Positions 26,127 to 33,949 of a stretch of 64,000 nucleotides of DNA are shown one piece after another (the stretch's first letter is position 1; each line of letters opens with the position of its first letter). The DNA comes from AA29 sp041481445 (GTDB lineage Bacteria; Acidobacteriota; Vicinamibacteria; Fen-336), in NCBI GenBank assembly GCA_041481445.1, contig JBGPBV010000018.1, positions 9,506-73,505 of the forward strand. The letters run 5' to 3'. A program made the position numbers and the translations under genes. The notes below the pieces were generated by a model. It saw only the letters and a list, made by a program, of their open reading frames with translations. It made no database searches and was not told where the DNA came from.

Positions 26127-27698
26127 ATGCGCGCCGGGGGCCTGGCCGTCCTGTGGTGCTGGCTCCTGGGATCCGCCGCCGCGGCCGCCGGGCAAGCGCC
26201 GCGCGCCTCCCCCGCCGACTCGCCCGCGCAGCGTGCGGTGGCGGAAGGGCTCGCCCTCCTGAAGCAGAACCGGGCCGCGGAGGCCCGTGAGCGGTTCGAG
26301 CAGGCGGTGACCCTCGATCCGAGCTCCGCCGACGGCCACTACATGCTCGGATGGATGCACGAGCAGGAGAAGGACCTCGCGGGCGCCGCGCGGGAGTACG
26401 AGTCGGCCCTGACCCTGGCCCCGCGTCGGGCCGAGATCCACGACCGTCTCGGCTTCGTCCGCGGCGAGCAAGGCCGGACGGAGCTGGCGATCGCGGGCTT
26501 CCGCGAGGCCGTGCGGCTCGACCCGAAGCTCTTCGACGCCCGTTATCACCTGGGCGCGACCCTCTGGTGGACGGGGGACGCCGCGGGCGCGCTGCCGGAG
26601 CTCGCGCAGGCCGTCCGGCTCGATCCGTCGCATCCGGAGGCGCGCTACTACCTCGCGCTGTGCTTGAAGCGCACGGGGGCGCTGCCGGCGGCGGTGGCCC
26701 AACTCCGCCGGGTCGTCCGCCTGCGCCCGTCCCTGGCTCCGGCCTGGCTACAGCTCGGGGCCGCCCTGCGCGAGTGGGGCGACGCCGACGGCGCGGTGGC
26801 CGCGCTCCGGCGCGCGGTCGAGCTGGACCCCGCCTCCTCGGATGCCCGCAACACGCTCGGCCTCGCGCTCATGGACGCGGGGGATGCGGAGGGCGCGCTG
26901 GCCGCCTTCCGGGAGGTCCTGGCCCGCGACCCCGCCTACCAGTCCGCCCGCCACAACCTCGGCAGCGCGCTCCTGCAGAAGGGGGACCTGGAGGCGGCGG
27001 TCTCGCTCTACCGCGATCTGACCGCGGCCGATCCGGCCAGCGCGGAGGCCTTCTACAACCTGGGGGTGGCCCTCAAGCAGAGGGACGACTTGGCGGGGGC
27101 GGAGGCGGCGCTCCGCCGGGCCATCGAGCTCGACGCGCGCTCCGACCTGCCGGAGGCGCGCTTCACCCTCGGGGTCGTGCTCTGGCAGACCGGCCGCGCC
27201 GATGACGCGGTGACGGCCTTCCGGGCCGCCCTCGCCGTCAAGCCCGATTACGCCGACGCGCACTACATGCTGGGCACCGTCCTTCGCCAGCAGGGCAAGG
27301 CGGAGGAGGCCCTGGCCGAGCTGCGCGAGACGGCCCGGCTGCAGCCGCGCATGGCGGAGGCCCACCTCGGCATCGCCCAGGTCCTCCGCCAGAAGGGCGA
27401 TGCGGCGGGAGCGGCGGCCGCGCAGGCGGAGGGCGATCGCCTGAACCAGCGGAAGGCGGACGACCAGGCGGCCACGTTCGCGGTGAGCGCCGGCCTCAAG
27501 AAGCTGGCGGCCCGGGACCTGCCCGGCGCGATCGCGAGCTTCCGGGAGGCGGTGCGTCTGGCCCCCGGGCACGCGCAGGCGCAATACCAGCTCGGCCTCG
27601 CCCTGCAGAAGGCGGGCGCGGCCGCCGAGGCGCGGCCGCACCTGGCGGAGGCGCGAAGGCTGGCGCCCTACCTGGACGCGGAGGCCGCGCCGGACTGA
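26127..27698 (+). CDS. Exported protein of ~13 tetratricopeptide repeats
   Basis: A 523-residue protein with a signal sequence (WCWLLGSAAAAAGQA) and an almost unbroken array of TPR units of 34 residues, such as ADGHYMLGWMHEQEKDLAGA, ARYHLGATLWWTGDAAGALP and AEAFYNLGVALKQRDDLAGA. No enzymatic motif is present; it is likely a periplasmic scaffold. It has no ribosome-binding site and a -10 box six bases upstream. The 3' end overlaps the convergent trehalase gene by 31 bases. Confidence 0.85.
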   Translation: MRAGGLAVLWCWLLGSAAAAAGQAPRASPADSPAQRAVAEGLALLKQNRAAEARERFEQAVTLDPSSADGHYMLGWMHEQEKDLAGAAREYESALTLAPRRAEIHDRLGFVRGEQGRTELAIAGFREAVRLDPKLFDARYHLGATLWWTGDAAGALPELAQAVRLDPSHPEARYYLALCLKRTGALPAAVAQLRRVVRLRPSLAPAWLQLGAALREWGDADGAVAALRRAVELDPASSDARNTLGLALMDAGDAEGALAAFREVLARDPAYQSARHNLGSALLQKGDLEAAVSLYRDLTAADPASAEAFYNLGVALKQRDDLAGAEAALRRAIELDARSDLPEARFTLGVVLWQTGRADDAVTAFRAALAVKPDYADAHYMLGTVLRQQGKAEEALAELRETARLQPRMAEAHLGIAQVLRQKGDAAGAAAAQAEGDRLNQRKADDQAATFAVSAGLKKLAARDLPGAIASFREAVRLAPGHAQAQYQLGLALQKAGAAAEARPHLAEARRLAPYLDAEAAPD

Positions 27699-29365
27699 GC
27701 GACGGAAGGCGCGCGCGCCGGGGCGGTGTGCGCGGCCGCCGGCCGGGCCCGCGCCCTGGCCTCGAGGCCGGCCAGCAGGTCGAGGAAGGCGGCGTTGGTC
27801 CACCCGAAGCCGACCTGGTTGGCGGAGTACCCGAACTTGATGCCGGCGGCCACGTCCGACTTGCGGCGCTGCACGTCGTACTTCTCGACGATGGCGCCGT
27901 GCTCCTCGAAGTCCTCGACGACCATGGACAGGAACTTCCGCGACACGCGATCGGCGTCCTCGTCGTAGCCGTACCGCCGGAGGCCGTCGATCGGGATCAT
28001 CTGGAGGGGAGCCCAGCCGTAGGGGGCGTCCCACTGGTTGCCGGTGACGCGCGTGCTCGTGAGCAGCCCCCCCGGGGCCTCGAAGAGCCTGAGGTTGTCG
28101 CGGACGCGCGTGGCCTGCGTCTTGGAGGCCAGGCCGGCCCACAGGGGATAGAAGGTCGTCGCGAACTCGTATCGGCGGCGGGCCTTGGTCTCGAAGTCGT
28201 AGTCGAAGTAGAGCCCCGAGGCCTCGTCCCACAGGTAGCGGTCGACGGCGGCGTGGCGCGCCTCCGCGCGGCCGCGCCACTCGCGCGCCTTGTCCGGCGC
28301 CCCCAGCGCCTCCTCGATGAGGGCCGCCTCCGTCTCCATCCGGAACAGGAGCGTGTTGAGGCAGACGGGCGTGTAGTGGACGATGTCGACGTTGAAGAGG
28401 CCGAAGCGGTTGGAGGGGTCGAAGCCCGACTCGCGCATCGAGCGGTCGCCCTTGTAGAAGAGGCCCGTGAGTTGGTCGGCCTTGCGGTCGTAGTAGCGGC
28501 CGAGGTCGTAGTCGCCCTTGGCGGCGTCGGGATGGTCGCGGTAGTGCTCGCGGATGCGGTCGTAGTGCGTGCGCCCCATATCGTCCTTCTCGTCGCTCAG
28601 CACCTCCTGGGCGGGGCCGTCGCCGAAGTCGTAGTAGCGGGAGAGGCCGGTCTCGGGGACGAGGTGCGGCTCCGTGGTCCAGAAGCGGTAGTAGGCCTCG
28701 ATGGCCGGGCGCGTGCGGCGCAGCCACTCCTTGTCCTTTGTCCGCTCGTACACGCCGAGGATCATCTCGGTGAGGAACGGGGGTTGCGAGCGCGTCAGGT
28801 AGTAGGTGCGGTTGGCGTTGAGGATCGTGCCGTAGTGCTCGATCTCGTAGAGGAAGTTCTCGACCATGTCCCGCGCCTTCTCCGTCTCCCCGTCCGCGAG
28901 CAGCCCGACTTGGATGAAGTAGCTGTCCCAGCCGTACATCTCGTTGAAGCGCCCGCCCGGCACCACGTAGGGGCGCGGCAAGTAGAGAAGGCCGGGGTCG
29001 AAGGGCGCCGTCCCGCGCGGAGGCAGGGGGCGCAGCTCGATGCGCGCGAGGTCGGCGGGCGCCATGGACGCGGCGAGATCGGCTTGCACGCGCGCACGGT
29101 CCTCCTCCGGCGGGAGGTAGACCGGCCAGGGCTGGCCGGCCGGACGAGGAAACTTCGGGTCGGGGGCGGCCTTGGCCAGGTCGCGCGTGGAGCGGCCGAG
29201 CGTCGTCCAGGCGTTCTTGATGTAGGCGCGGACGGCGGCCACCCGGGCCGGAGACAGGGCATCGGGGCTCGGCGAGGACGTCGGTGACGGCGCCGGCGCG
29301 GCCGCGGCCGCGGTGAGCGCGGCGGCGGCCAGGGCGAAGAAGGCGGGGCGGAGTCTCGCGGCCAT
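27668..29365 (-). CDS. treA: Periplasmic trehalase (GH37)
   Basis: A 565-residue enzyme with both GH37 signatures intact: PGGRFNEMYGWDSY near residues 134-147 and QWDAPYGWAP near 443-452. The N-terminus has a signal sequence with an Ala-rich core ending at AAAAAP, so hydrolysis of trehalose to two glucoses should occur in the periplasm. Length matches family members. ATG 29365 has GAGGGGGG upstream. The gene is transcribed alone, divergent from the tartrate-dehydratase remnant and convergent with the TPR gene. Confidence 0.94.
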   Translation of the reverse strand: MAARLRPAFFALAAAALTAAAAAPAPSPTSSPSPDALSPARVAAVRAYIKNAWTTLGRSTRDLAKAAPDPKFPRPAGQPWPVYLPPEEDRARVQADLAASMAPADLARIELRPLPPRGTAPFDPGLLYLPRPYVVPGGRFNEMYGWDSYFIQVGLLADGETEKARDMVENFLYEIEHYGTILNANRTYYLTRSQPPFLTEMILGVYERTKDKEWLRRTRPAIEAYYRFWTTEPHLVPETGLSRYYDFGDGPAQEVLSDEKDDMGRTHYDRIREHYRDHPDAAKGDYDLGRYYDRKADQLTGLFYKGDRSMRESGFDPSNRFGLFNVDIVHYTPVCLNTLLFRMETEAALIEEALGAPDKAREWRGRAEARHAAVDRYLWDEASGLYFDYDFETKARRRYEFATTFYPLWAGLASKTQATRVRDNLRLFEAPGGLLTSTRVTGNQWDAPYGWAPLQMIPIDGLRRYGYDEDADRVSRKFLSMVVEDFEEHGAIVEKYDVQRRKSDVAAGIKFGYSANQVGFGWTNAAFLDLLAGLEARARARPAAAHTAPARAPSVAQSGAASASR

Positions 29366-29420
29366 GGTGGTTCCCCCCTCGAAGGACTTATTGTAGTCGC
29401 CCACTGGAGGGAGACCGCGC

Positions 29421-29941
29421 GTGCGCATCCTCGAGATCCGCCAGACTACGCGCGGATGCTGCGCGAGTACCCGCTCTTCTGGCTCGAGGAGCCGGGCGAT
29501 CCGCTCGACTTCGCGCTGCAGGCGGCCCTGGCCGAGGCCTACCCCGGTCCGATGGCGACCGGCGAGAACCTCTTCAGCCACCAGGACGCGCGGAACCTCC
29601 TGCGCTACGCGGGTCTGCGCGCCGACCGGGACTGGCTGCAGTTCGACTGCGCGCTCTCGTACGGCCTGTGCGAGTACCAGCGGACGCTGGAGGTGATCGA
29701 GGAGGCGGGATGGTCCCGCCGCCGCTGCATTCCGCACGGCGGGCACCAGATGTCGCTCCACATCGCGGCCGGGCTGGGCCTGGGCGGGAACGAGGACTAT
29801 CCCGACCTGTTCCAGCCCTTCGGCGGCTTCCCGGACGGCGTCCGGGTCGAGGACGGCCACGTCACGCTGCCGGAGCTCCCGGGTCTCGGCTTCGAGGGGA
29901 AGAGCGCGCTGATCGCGCGCATGCGCGCGCTGGCCGAGTAG
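29421..29941 (+). pseudogene. D(-)-tartrate dehydratase-like enolase-superfamily gene, internally deleted
   Basis: The C-terminal ~165 residues (from DYARMLREYPLFWLEEPGDP) closely resemble the barrel and C-terminus of TarD-type mandelate racemase/enolase superfamily dehydratases: GPMATGENLFSHQDARNLL, QFDCALSYGLCEYQRTLE, CIPHGGHQMS and GFEGKSAL. A GTG at 29421 with GGAGG before it encodes RILEIRQ, a typical N-terminus of this family, but the frame then breaks. About 220 codons between these parts, carrying the catalytic lysine and the first metal ligand, are missing and the two parts are out of frame. Functional homologues are ~390 residues. The remaining C-terminal frame could start at ATG 29456 but would be inactive. 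Confidence 0.82.
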
Positions 29942-29944
29942 GCG

Positions 29945-30547
29945 CTACTCGTGGACGGTGTCGAGGACGATCTTGACGTCCTTCGCCCCGACCGCCACTC
30001 CCTTCTGGACTCCTTCGATGTCGCCCTTGGTGGCGATGGCGTCGCCCGTCTTCGAGAGCCGCGCGGTGATCTCGAGGGGGCCGGAGAAGCTGGTGCCGGC
30101 CGTCATCGCGTCCGCGCCCGAGATCCGGAACGCGAACGGAAAGGTGACACCGTTCTCGCGCCTCACCGCCACGATGTGCCGGTCCGCGCCCGCCCGCGCG
30201 ATGACGAAGAGGACGGCGCCGCCGGCCCGGGACTGGAGGGTCGGAGCGACGGTGATCGTGCCGGCGACGGACGCGCCGCCGGCGGCGGCGGTCATCGCGG
30301 GCGGGGGGGCCGCACCCGAAGGCTCCGCGTCGATCGGCGGGTGGCCGGGCGGCAAGGTGCTGTCGGACGTGGGCGAGCCGGCGGCCGGGGGGGCGACCCG
30401 GTCGCGCGACGTCAGGGGGCGAAGGCTGGCCGGCGGGCTCGAGCCCTCGTCCGCCGGGGGCGCCGGCTTCTCGCCGCCGCCGCACGACGACGCCACCACG
30501 CCGATCAGCACGCCGAGGAGGAGGAGACGGCTTCGCTTGTCGCGCAC
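29945..30547 (-). CDS. Lipoprotein with CcmI/CycH C-terminal-like domain
   Basis: A 200-residue protein starting at GTG 30547. The signal ends in a lipobox at VASSC, followed by ~75 residues rich in Pro, Gly and Ser. The last ~105 residues (SVAGTITVAPTLQSRAGGAV, FVIARAG, FPFAFRISGADAMTAG, GDIEGVQKGVAVGAKDV) match the C-terminal periplasmic domain of the cytochrome c assembly protein CcmI. The TPR part of CcmI and other ccm genes are absent here. The role may be in apocytochrome handling, but this is inference from the domain alone. Confidence 0.7.
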   Translation of the reverse strand: MRDKRSRLLLLGVLIGVVASSCGGGEKPAPPADEGSSPPASLRPLTSRDRVAPPAAGSPTSDSTLPPGHPPIDAEPSGAAPPPAMTAAAGGASVAGTITVAPTLQSRAGGAVLFVIARAGADRHIVAVRRENGVTFPFAFRISGADAMTAGTSFSGPLEITARLSKTGDAIATKGDIEGVQKGVAVGAKDVKIVLDTVHE

Positions 30548-30642
30548 GGCGCCATTCTATGACGAGGGCGGGGCGCCGGCCGTCTCCTCCGACGACCGGG
30601 CGCCCGCCTCCGCGGCCGCAACCAGGCCGGATTCCCGGAAAG

Positions 30643-31020
30643 TCAGCGCTGTCCCGACGCGGCCTCCGCGAGCAGTGCATCCAGCTTCTGGACGAAGGCG
30701 CTGCGGGGCAGGACGGTCGTGCAGCCGGCCTCGAGGGCCTCGCGCCCGCGCTGGGCCTCGACGTGGCTGAAGAAGCCCACGACGGGCAGGCCGGCCAGCG
30801 CAGCGTCCGCGCGCAGGTCCGCCGCGGTGGCCGCCCAGGGGAGTCGCGGCGAATCGAGGTCCATGAGGACGAGGCTCGCCCCCCCGCGCGCGCTCGCCAC
30901 CGCGTCGGCGGCGGTGCGGACCGCCTTGACCTCGATTCCGCGACCCTTCGCCGCCTCGCGGATCCGGCTCAAGAACATCAAGTCGTCGACGAGCGCGATC
31001 ACCACCGGCATGTGCACCAT
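30643..31020 (-). CDS. CheY-like receiver domain, degenerate
   Basis: A 125-residue stand-alone receiver-fold protein (PVVIALVDDLMFLSRIREAA). The acidic pair DD at the first strand and an aspartate after strand 3 (LVLMDLD) are present, but the conserved lysine before the last helix is replaced (TVLPRSAF), so phosphorylation switching may be altered or lost. ATG 31020 is chosen over an upstream TTG at 31047. It is divergent from the PerR-like gene and has no output domain or partner kinase nearby. A role as a pseudo-receiver or protein-interaction module is a guess. Confidence 0.65.
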   Translation of the reverse strand: MVHMPVVIALVDDLMFLSRIREAAKGRGIEVKAVRTAADAVASARGGASLVLMDLDSPRLPWAATAADLRADAALAGLPVVGFFSHVEAQRGREALEAGCTTVLPRSAFVQKLDALLAEAASGQR

Positions 31021-31078
31021 GTACCGCCGTTCGAGCGCCGCGGTCAAGCGCTCGCCGCCGGGCCGGCGGAGAGAGGTC

Positions 31079-31106
31079 TTGACACCGCCCCATTCGCAGG
31101 AATAAT
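31079..31106 (+). promoter_or_regulatory. Strong sigma70-like promoter of the PerR-rubrerythrin operon
   Basis: TTGACA (31079-31084), 16-base spacer, AATAAT (31101-31106). The start codon GTG 31113 lies six bases after the -10 box, so the transcript is predicted to be leaderless; no ribosome-binding site is visible. Confidence 0.65.
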
Positions 31107-31112
31107 TACCAC

Positions 31113-31586
31113 GTGGCTCCCCGGCGCACGCGCCAGCGCGACGTCGTCCTGTCGGTGGTGCGCTCGACCATGGACCATCCGGGCGCGGACTGGGTCTATC
31201 GCCAGGCCCGCCGCCGCCTGCCCCGCATCAGCCTCGGCACCGTGTACCGGAACCTGAAGCGCCTGGCCGCGGAGGGGCTCATCCGTGAGATCCACTCGGG
31301 AGCGCAGGGGACGCGCTTCGACGGCAACACGGGCGAGCACCACCACGTGCGCTGCGTGGCCTGCGGGCGCGTGAACGACCTCCCCCTGTCCGTGGACACC
31401 GGCAGGGAGGAGGCGGCGGCGCGCGCGCTCAACTACCGCATCCTCGGCCACCACGTCGAGGTCCAGGGGCTGTGCCCGCAGTGCCAGGACCACACAGACA
31501 GGAACCATTCTCATCAAACAGGCCAATTCGACCGGCGCCGCCGTGCGCGCCGGGCAAGGAGCACGACCGCCCATGACCGCCCTTAG
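31113..31586 (+). CDS. Fur-family regulator, PerR-like
   Basis: A 157-residue Fur-family repressor. A winged helix spans ~10-75 (HPGADWVYRQARRRLPRISL, GTVYRNLKRLAAEG), the metal-sensing region has GEHHHVRCVACG, and the structural zinc pair closes with LCPQC. The motif arrangement and the downstream rubrerythrin favour a PerR-type peroxide sensor over an iron-uptake regulator. Its C-terminal ~30 residues after CPQC are basic and low-complexity, and the last 14 bases overlap the rubrerythrin start. It probably autoregulates the operon from the promoter at 31079. Confidence 0.87.
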   Translation: MAPRRTRQRDVVLSVVRSTMDHPGADWVYRQARRRLPRISLGTVYRNLKRLAAEGLIREIHSGAQGTRFDGNTGEHHHVRCVACGRVNDLPLSVDTGREEAAARALNYRILGHHVEVQGLCPQCQDHTDRNHSHQTGQFDRRRRARRARSTTAHDRP

Positions 31587-31998
31587 AGGCAGCAAGACGC
31601 ACGAGAACCTCAAGCACGCCTTCGCCGGCGAGAGCCAGGCCAACCGCCGCTACCTGTACTTCGCCCGCGCCGCCGACATCGAGGGTTACCCCGAGATCGG
31701 GGGTCTCTTCCGCGACACCTCGGAGGCGGAGACCGGCCACGCCTTCGGCCACATGGATTTCCTGAAGGCGGTCGGCGATCCCGCCACCGACGTCGCCTTC
31801 GGCAACACGCGGCAGAACCTGCAGTCCGCGGTCGAGGGCGAGACCTACGAGTACACGCAGATGTACCCGGGCATGGCCCGCACCGCCCGCGACGAGGGGT
31901 TCGCGGAGATCGCGGAGTGGTTCGAGACGCTGGCCAAGGCCGAGCGCAGCCACGCCGGCCGCTTCACTCGCGGCCTGGAGGGCCTCAAGGAGCTCTAG
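31573..31998 (+). CDS. Rubrerythrin (single-domain, no rubredoxin tail)
   Basis: A 141-residue ferritin-like diiron protein. The two iron-ligand sets are visible: GESQANRRYLYFARAADIEG with EAETGH, and EGETYEYTQMYPGMARTARD with KAERSH. The C-terminal rubredoxin CxxC domain of classical rubrerythrin is absent, so electrons must come from another protein. It reduces hydrogen peroxide in the cytoplasm. ATG 31573 overlaps the end of the PerR-like gene; an in-frame GTG at 31543 is the alternative. It sits between the regulator and an Fe-S oxidoreductase that is a plausible electron donor. Confidence 0.9.
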   Translation: MTALRGSKTHENLKHAFAGESQANRRYLYFARAADIEGYPEIGGLFRDTSEAETGHAFGHMDFLKAVGDPATDVAFGNTRQNLQSAVEGETYEYTQMYPGMARTARDEGFAEIAEWFETLAKAERSHAGRFTRGLEGLKEL

Positions 31999-32014
31999 GA
32001 CCCGGGAGGGAGCC

Positions 32015-33283
32015 CTGCCCTTCGATCCTGCCGACCCCGCCTTCCTCGACCCGGCCAAGGTCGAGCGTGAGCTCGCGCGCGTGGCCGAGATCTGCGACGG
32101 CTGCCGTCGCTGCCATCGGCTGTGCCCGAGCTTCGACTTCATGCTCGAGCGGATCGACGCCCACGAGGGGGACGTCTCCAAGGTCGGCCCCGCGGACTAC
32201 CGGCGGATCGTGGACCTGTGCTGGCAGTGCAAGCTCTGCTTCAACCACTGCCCGTACACGCCGCCGCACCGCTGGGACATCGACTTCCCGCACCTGATGC
32301 TGCGCGCGAAGGCGGCGCGGGCGGCGGCGGAGGGCGTGAGCTGGCAGGACCGGTGGCTGGGCAACACGGACGCCCTGGGCGCTCTCGGCTCCGCCACCGC
32401 GCCCCTGGCCAACTGGGCCAACTCCTCGCGTCCCGGCCGCGCCCTGCTCGAGAAGACCTTCGGGATCGACCGCACCCGCGCCCTGCCGCGCTTCCATCAC
32501 AAGACCTTCGCGCGCTGGTTCCGCGAGCGCGGCGGGGGGAAGGTCGCGGAGGGCCACAAGGTCGCGTTCTTCACGACCTGCGTGGTCAACTACAACGAGC
32601 CGCAGGTGGGCCGGGACGCGGTGTCCGTGCTCGAGAAGAACGGCTGCCGGGTGTCGTGCCCGGACAAGCAGCTCTGCTGCGGCATGGGGTACCTCGACGG
32701 CGGCGACATCGGGTCGGCGCGGGCCAACGCCCGCCGCAACGTCGAGGCCCTGCTGCCGCTGGTCGAGGACGGGGCCGACGTCGTGGTCACGCAGCCGACC
32801 TGCTCGTACGTCCTCAAGAAGGAGTACCCGCTGCTCCTGCCCGGAGAGGCCACGGAGAAGGTGGCGGCGCGCACGCTCGACACCTTCGAGTTCCTCGCCA
32901 AGCGCCACAAGGAGGGCCGGCTCTCCACCGATTTCGCCGGCCGGTCCCCGGGCACCGTCGCCTACCAGGCCCCCTGCCACCTGCGCGCGCAGAACATGGG
33001 CTTCAAGACCCGCGACGTCCTTCAGCTCATCCCGGGCACGAAGGTGACGGTGGTCGAGCGGTGCACGGCCATGGACGGGACCTGGGGGATGAAGAAGGAG
33101 TTCTATCCGATCAGCCTGCAGTTCGCCCGCCGCGCCGCCCAGGAGATGGAGGCCTCGCAGCCGGACACCTTCGCCACCGACTGCTCGCTGGCCGCCCTCC
33201 AGATCGCGGAGGTGCGCGGTGCCCGTCCCGCCCATCCGGTCACGCTGCTGCGCGAGGCCTACGGGCTGGCGGAGGAGAGGTAG
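32015..33283 (+). CDS. Fe-S oxidoreductase with two 4Fe-4S clusters and CCG domains (HdrD/GlpC-like), apparent CTG start
   Basis: About 422 residues if begun at CTG 32015. CDGCRRCHRLC and CWQCKLCFNHC bind two 4Fe-4S clusters; CCG-type cysteine-rich regions follow (KQLCCGMGYLDGGD, YQAPCHLRAQNMGF, ERCTAMDGTWG). The first ATG/GTG in frame is GTG 32081, immediately before the first cluster, but the frame upstream reads PFDPADPAFLDPAKVEREL, typical of the N-terminus of homologues, and GGGAGG lies a few bases before the CTG. It is 16 bases after rubrerythrin and seven before a DUF3501 gene; rubrerythrin, Fe-S protein and DUF3501 are a recurrent trio. It probably passes electrons to rubrerythrin. 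Confidence 0.85.
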   Translation: MPFDPADPAFLDPAKVERELARVAEICDGCRRCHRLCPSFDFMLERIDAHEGDVSKVGPADYRRIVDLCWQCKLCFNHCPYTPPHRWDIDFPHLMLRAKAARAAAEGVSWQDRWLGNTDALGALGSATAPLANWANSSRPGRALLEKTFGIDRTRALPRFHHKTFARWFRERGGGKVAEGHKVAFFTTCVVNYNEPQVGRDAVSVLEKNGCRVSCPDKQLCCGMGYLDGGDIGSARANARRNVEALLPLVEDGADVVVTQPTCSYVLKKEYPLLLPGEATEKVAARTLDTFEFLAKRHKEGRLSTDFAGRSPGTVAYQAPCHLRAQNMGFKTRDVLQLIPGTKVTVVERCTAMDGTWGMKKEFYPISLQFARRAAQEMEASQPDTFATDCSLAALQIAEVRGARPAHPVTLLREAYGLAEER

Positions 33284-33289
33284 AGGGCC

Positions 33290-33886
33290 GTGCGCAAGGT
33301 CGAACGAAGCGAGGTCAAGGACCTCGTGGCCTACGAGAAGGCGCGGGTGGCGATGCGGGCCCGCGTCATCGAGCTCAAGAAGGACCGCCGGATCGCCGTC
33401 GGCCCCAACCTCACCCTCCTCTTCGAGAACCGCGACACCGTCCTCTTCCAGATCCAGGAGATGGTCCGTACCGAGCGCATCGTCGACGACGCGAAGATCC
33501 AGGACGAGCTCGACGCCTACAACGCGCTCATCCCGGAGCCGGGCCAGCTCTCGGCCACGCTCTTCATCGAGATCCCGGAGCTCGCGCGGATGAGCCAGGA
33601 GAAGGTCCGCGAGACCGTGAACCGCTTCCAGGGCCTCGACCGCGACGCGGTGTGGCTCCTGGCCGGCGGGGTGCGCGTGCCCGCGCGCTTCGAGCCGGGG
33701 CACAGCAAGGAAGAGAAGATGGCGGCCGTGCACTACGTGACCTTCGTGGTGCCGGAGGCGGCGCGATCGGCCCTGGCCGACCCGGCTGCCGACGTGCGGC
33801 TGGTGGTGGACCACCCGAACTACCGCGCGGAGGCGCCGCTGGCGGCGGCGGTGCGCCGGGCCCTCGTGGAAGACATCGCCGGCTGA
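33290..33886 (+). CDS. DUF3501 family protein
   Basis: A 198-residue soluble protein beginning at GTG 33290, six bases after the Fe-S oxidoreductase stop, with GAGG just upstream. Recognisable family stretches are YEKARVAMRARVIELKKDRR, VGPNLTLLFENRDTVLFQIQ and GQLSATLFIEIPE. The biochemical function is unknown; the constant association with rubrerythrin and a GlpC/HdrD-like protein implies a part in peroxide or oxygen defence. It is the last gene of the PerR operon. Confidence 0.88.
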   Translation: MRKVERSEVKDLVAYEKARVAMRARVIELKKDRRIAVGPNLTLLFENRDTVLFQIQEMVRTERIVDDAKIQDELDAYNALIPEPGQLSATLFIEIPELARMSQEKVRETVNRFQGLDRDAVWLLAGGVRVPARFEPGHSKEEKMAAVHYVTFVVPEAARSALADPAADVRLVVDHPNYRAEAPLAAAVRRALVEDIAG

Positions 33887-33911
33887 GCCCTCGGTCCGCG
33901 CGCCCCGCCGC

Positions 33912-33949
33912 TATAATCGCTTGAGATGAACGGCCCGGCAGCGTCCTGA
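33912..33949 (+). promoter_or_regulatory. -10 box and 7-codon mini-ORF before mlaE
   Basis: TATAAT (33912-33917) is an exact consensus -10. An ATG eight bases on (33926) opens a seven-residue frame, MNGPAAS, whose TGA overlaps the mlaE ATG (TGATG, 33947-33951). Ribosomes ending the mini-ORF could restart on mlaE, which lacks a good ribosome-binding site. No -35 match was found. Confidence 0.4.

Noticed and set aside
31101..31110. PerR box over the PerR promoter
   Set aside because: The AT-rich stretch is short and not a true dyad beyond TAATTA; it fits a -10 box better.
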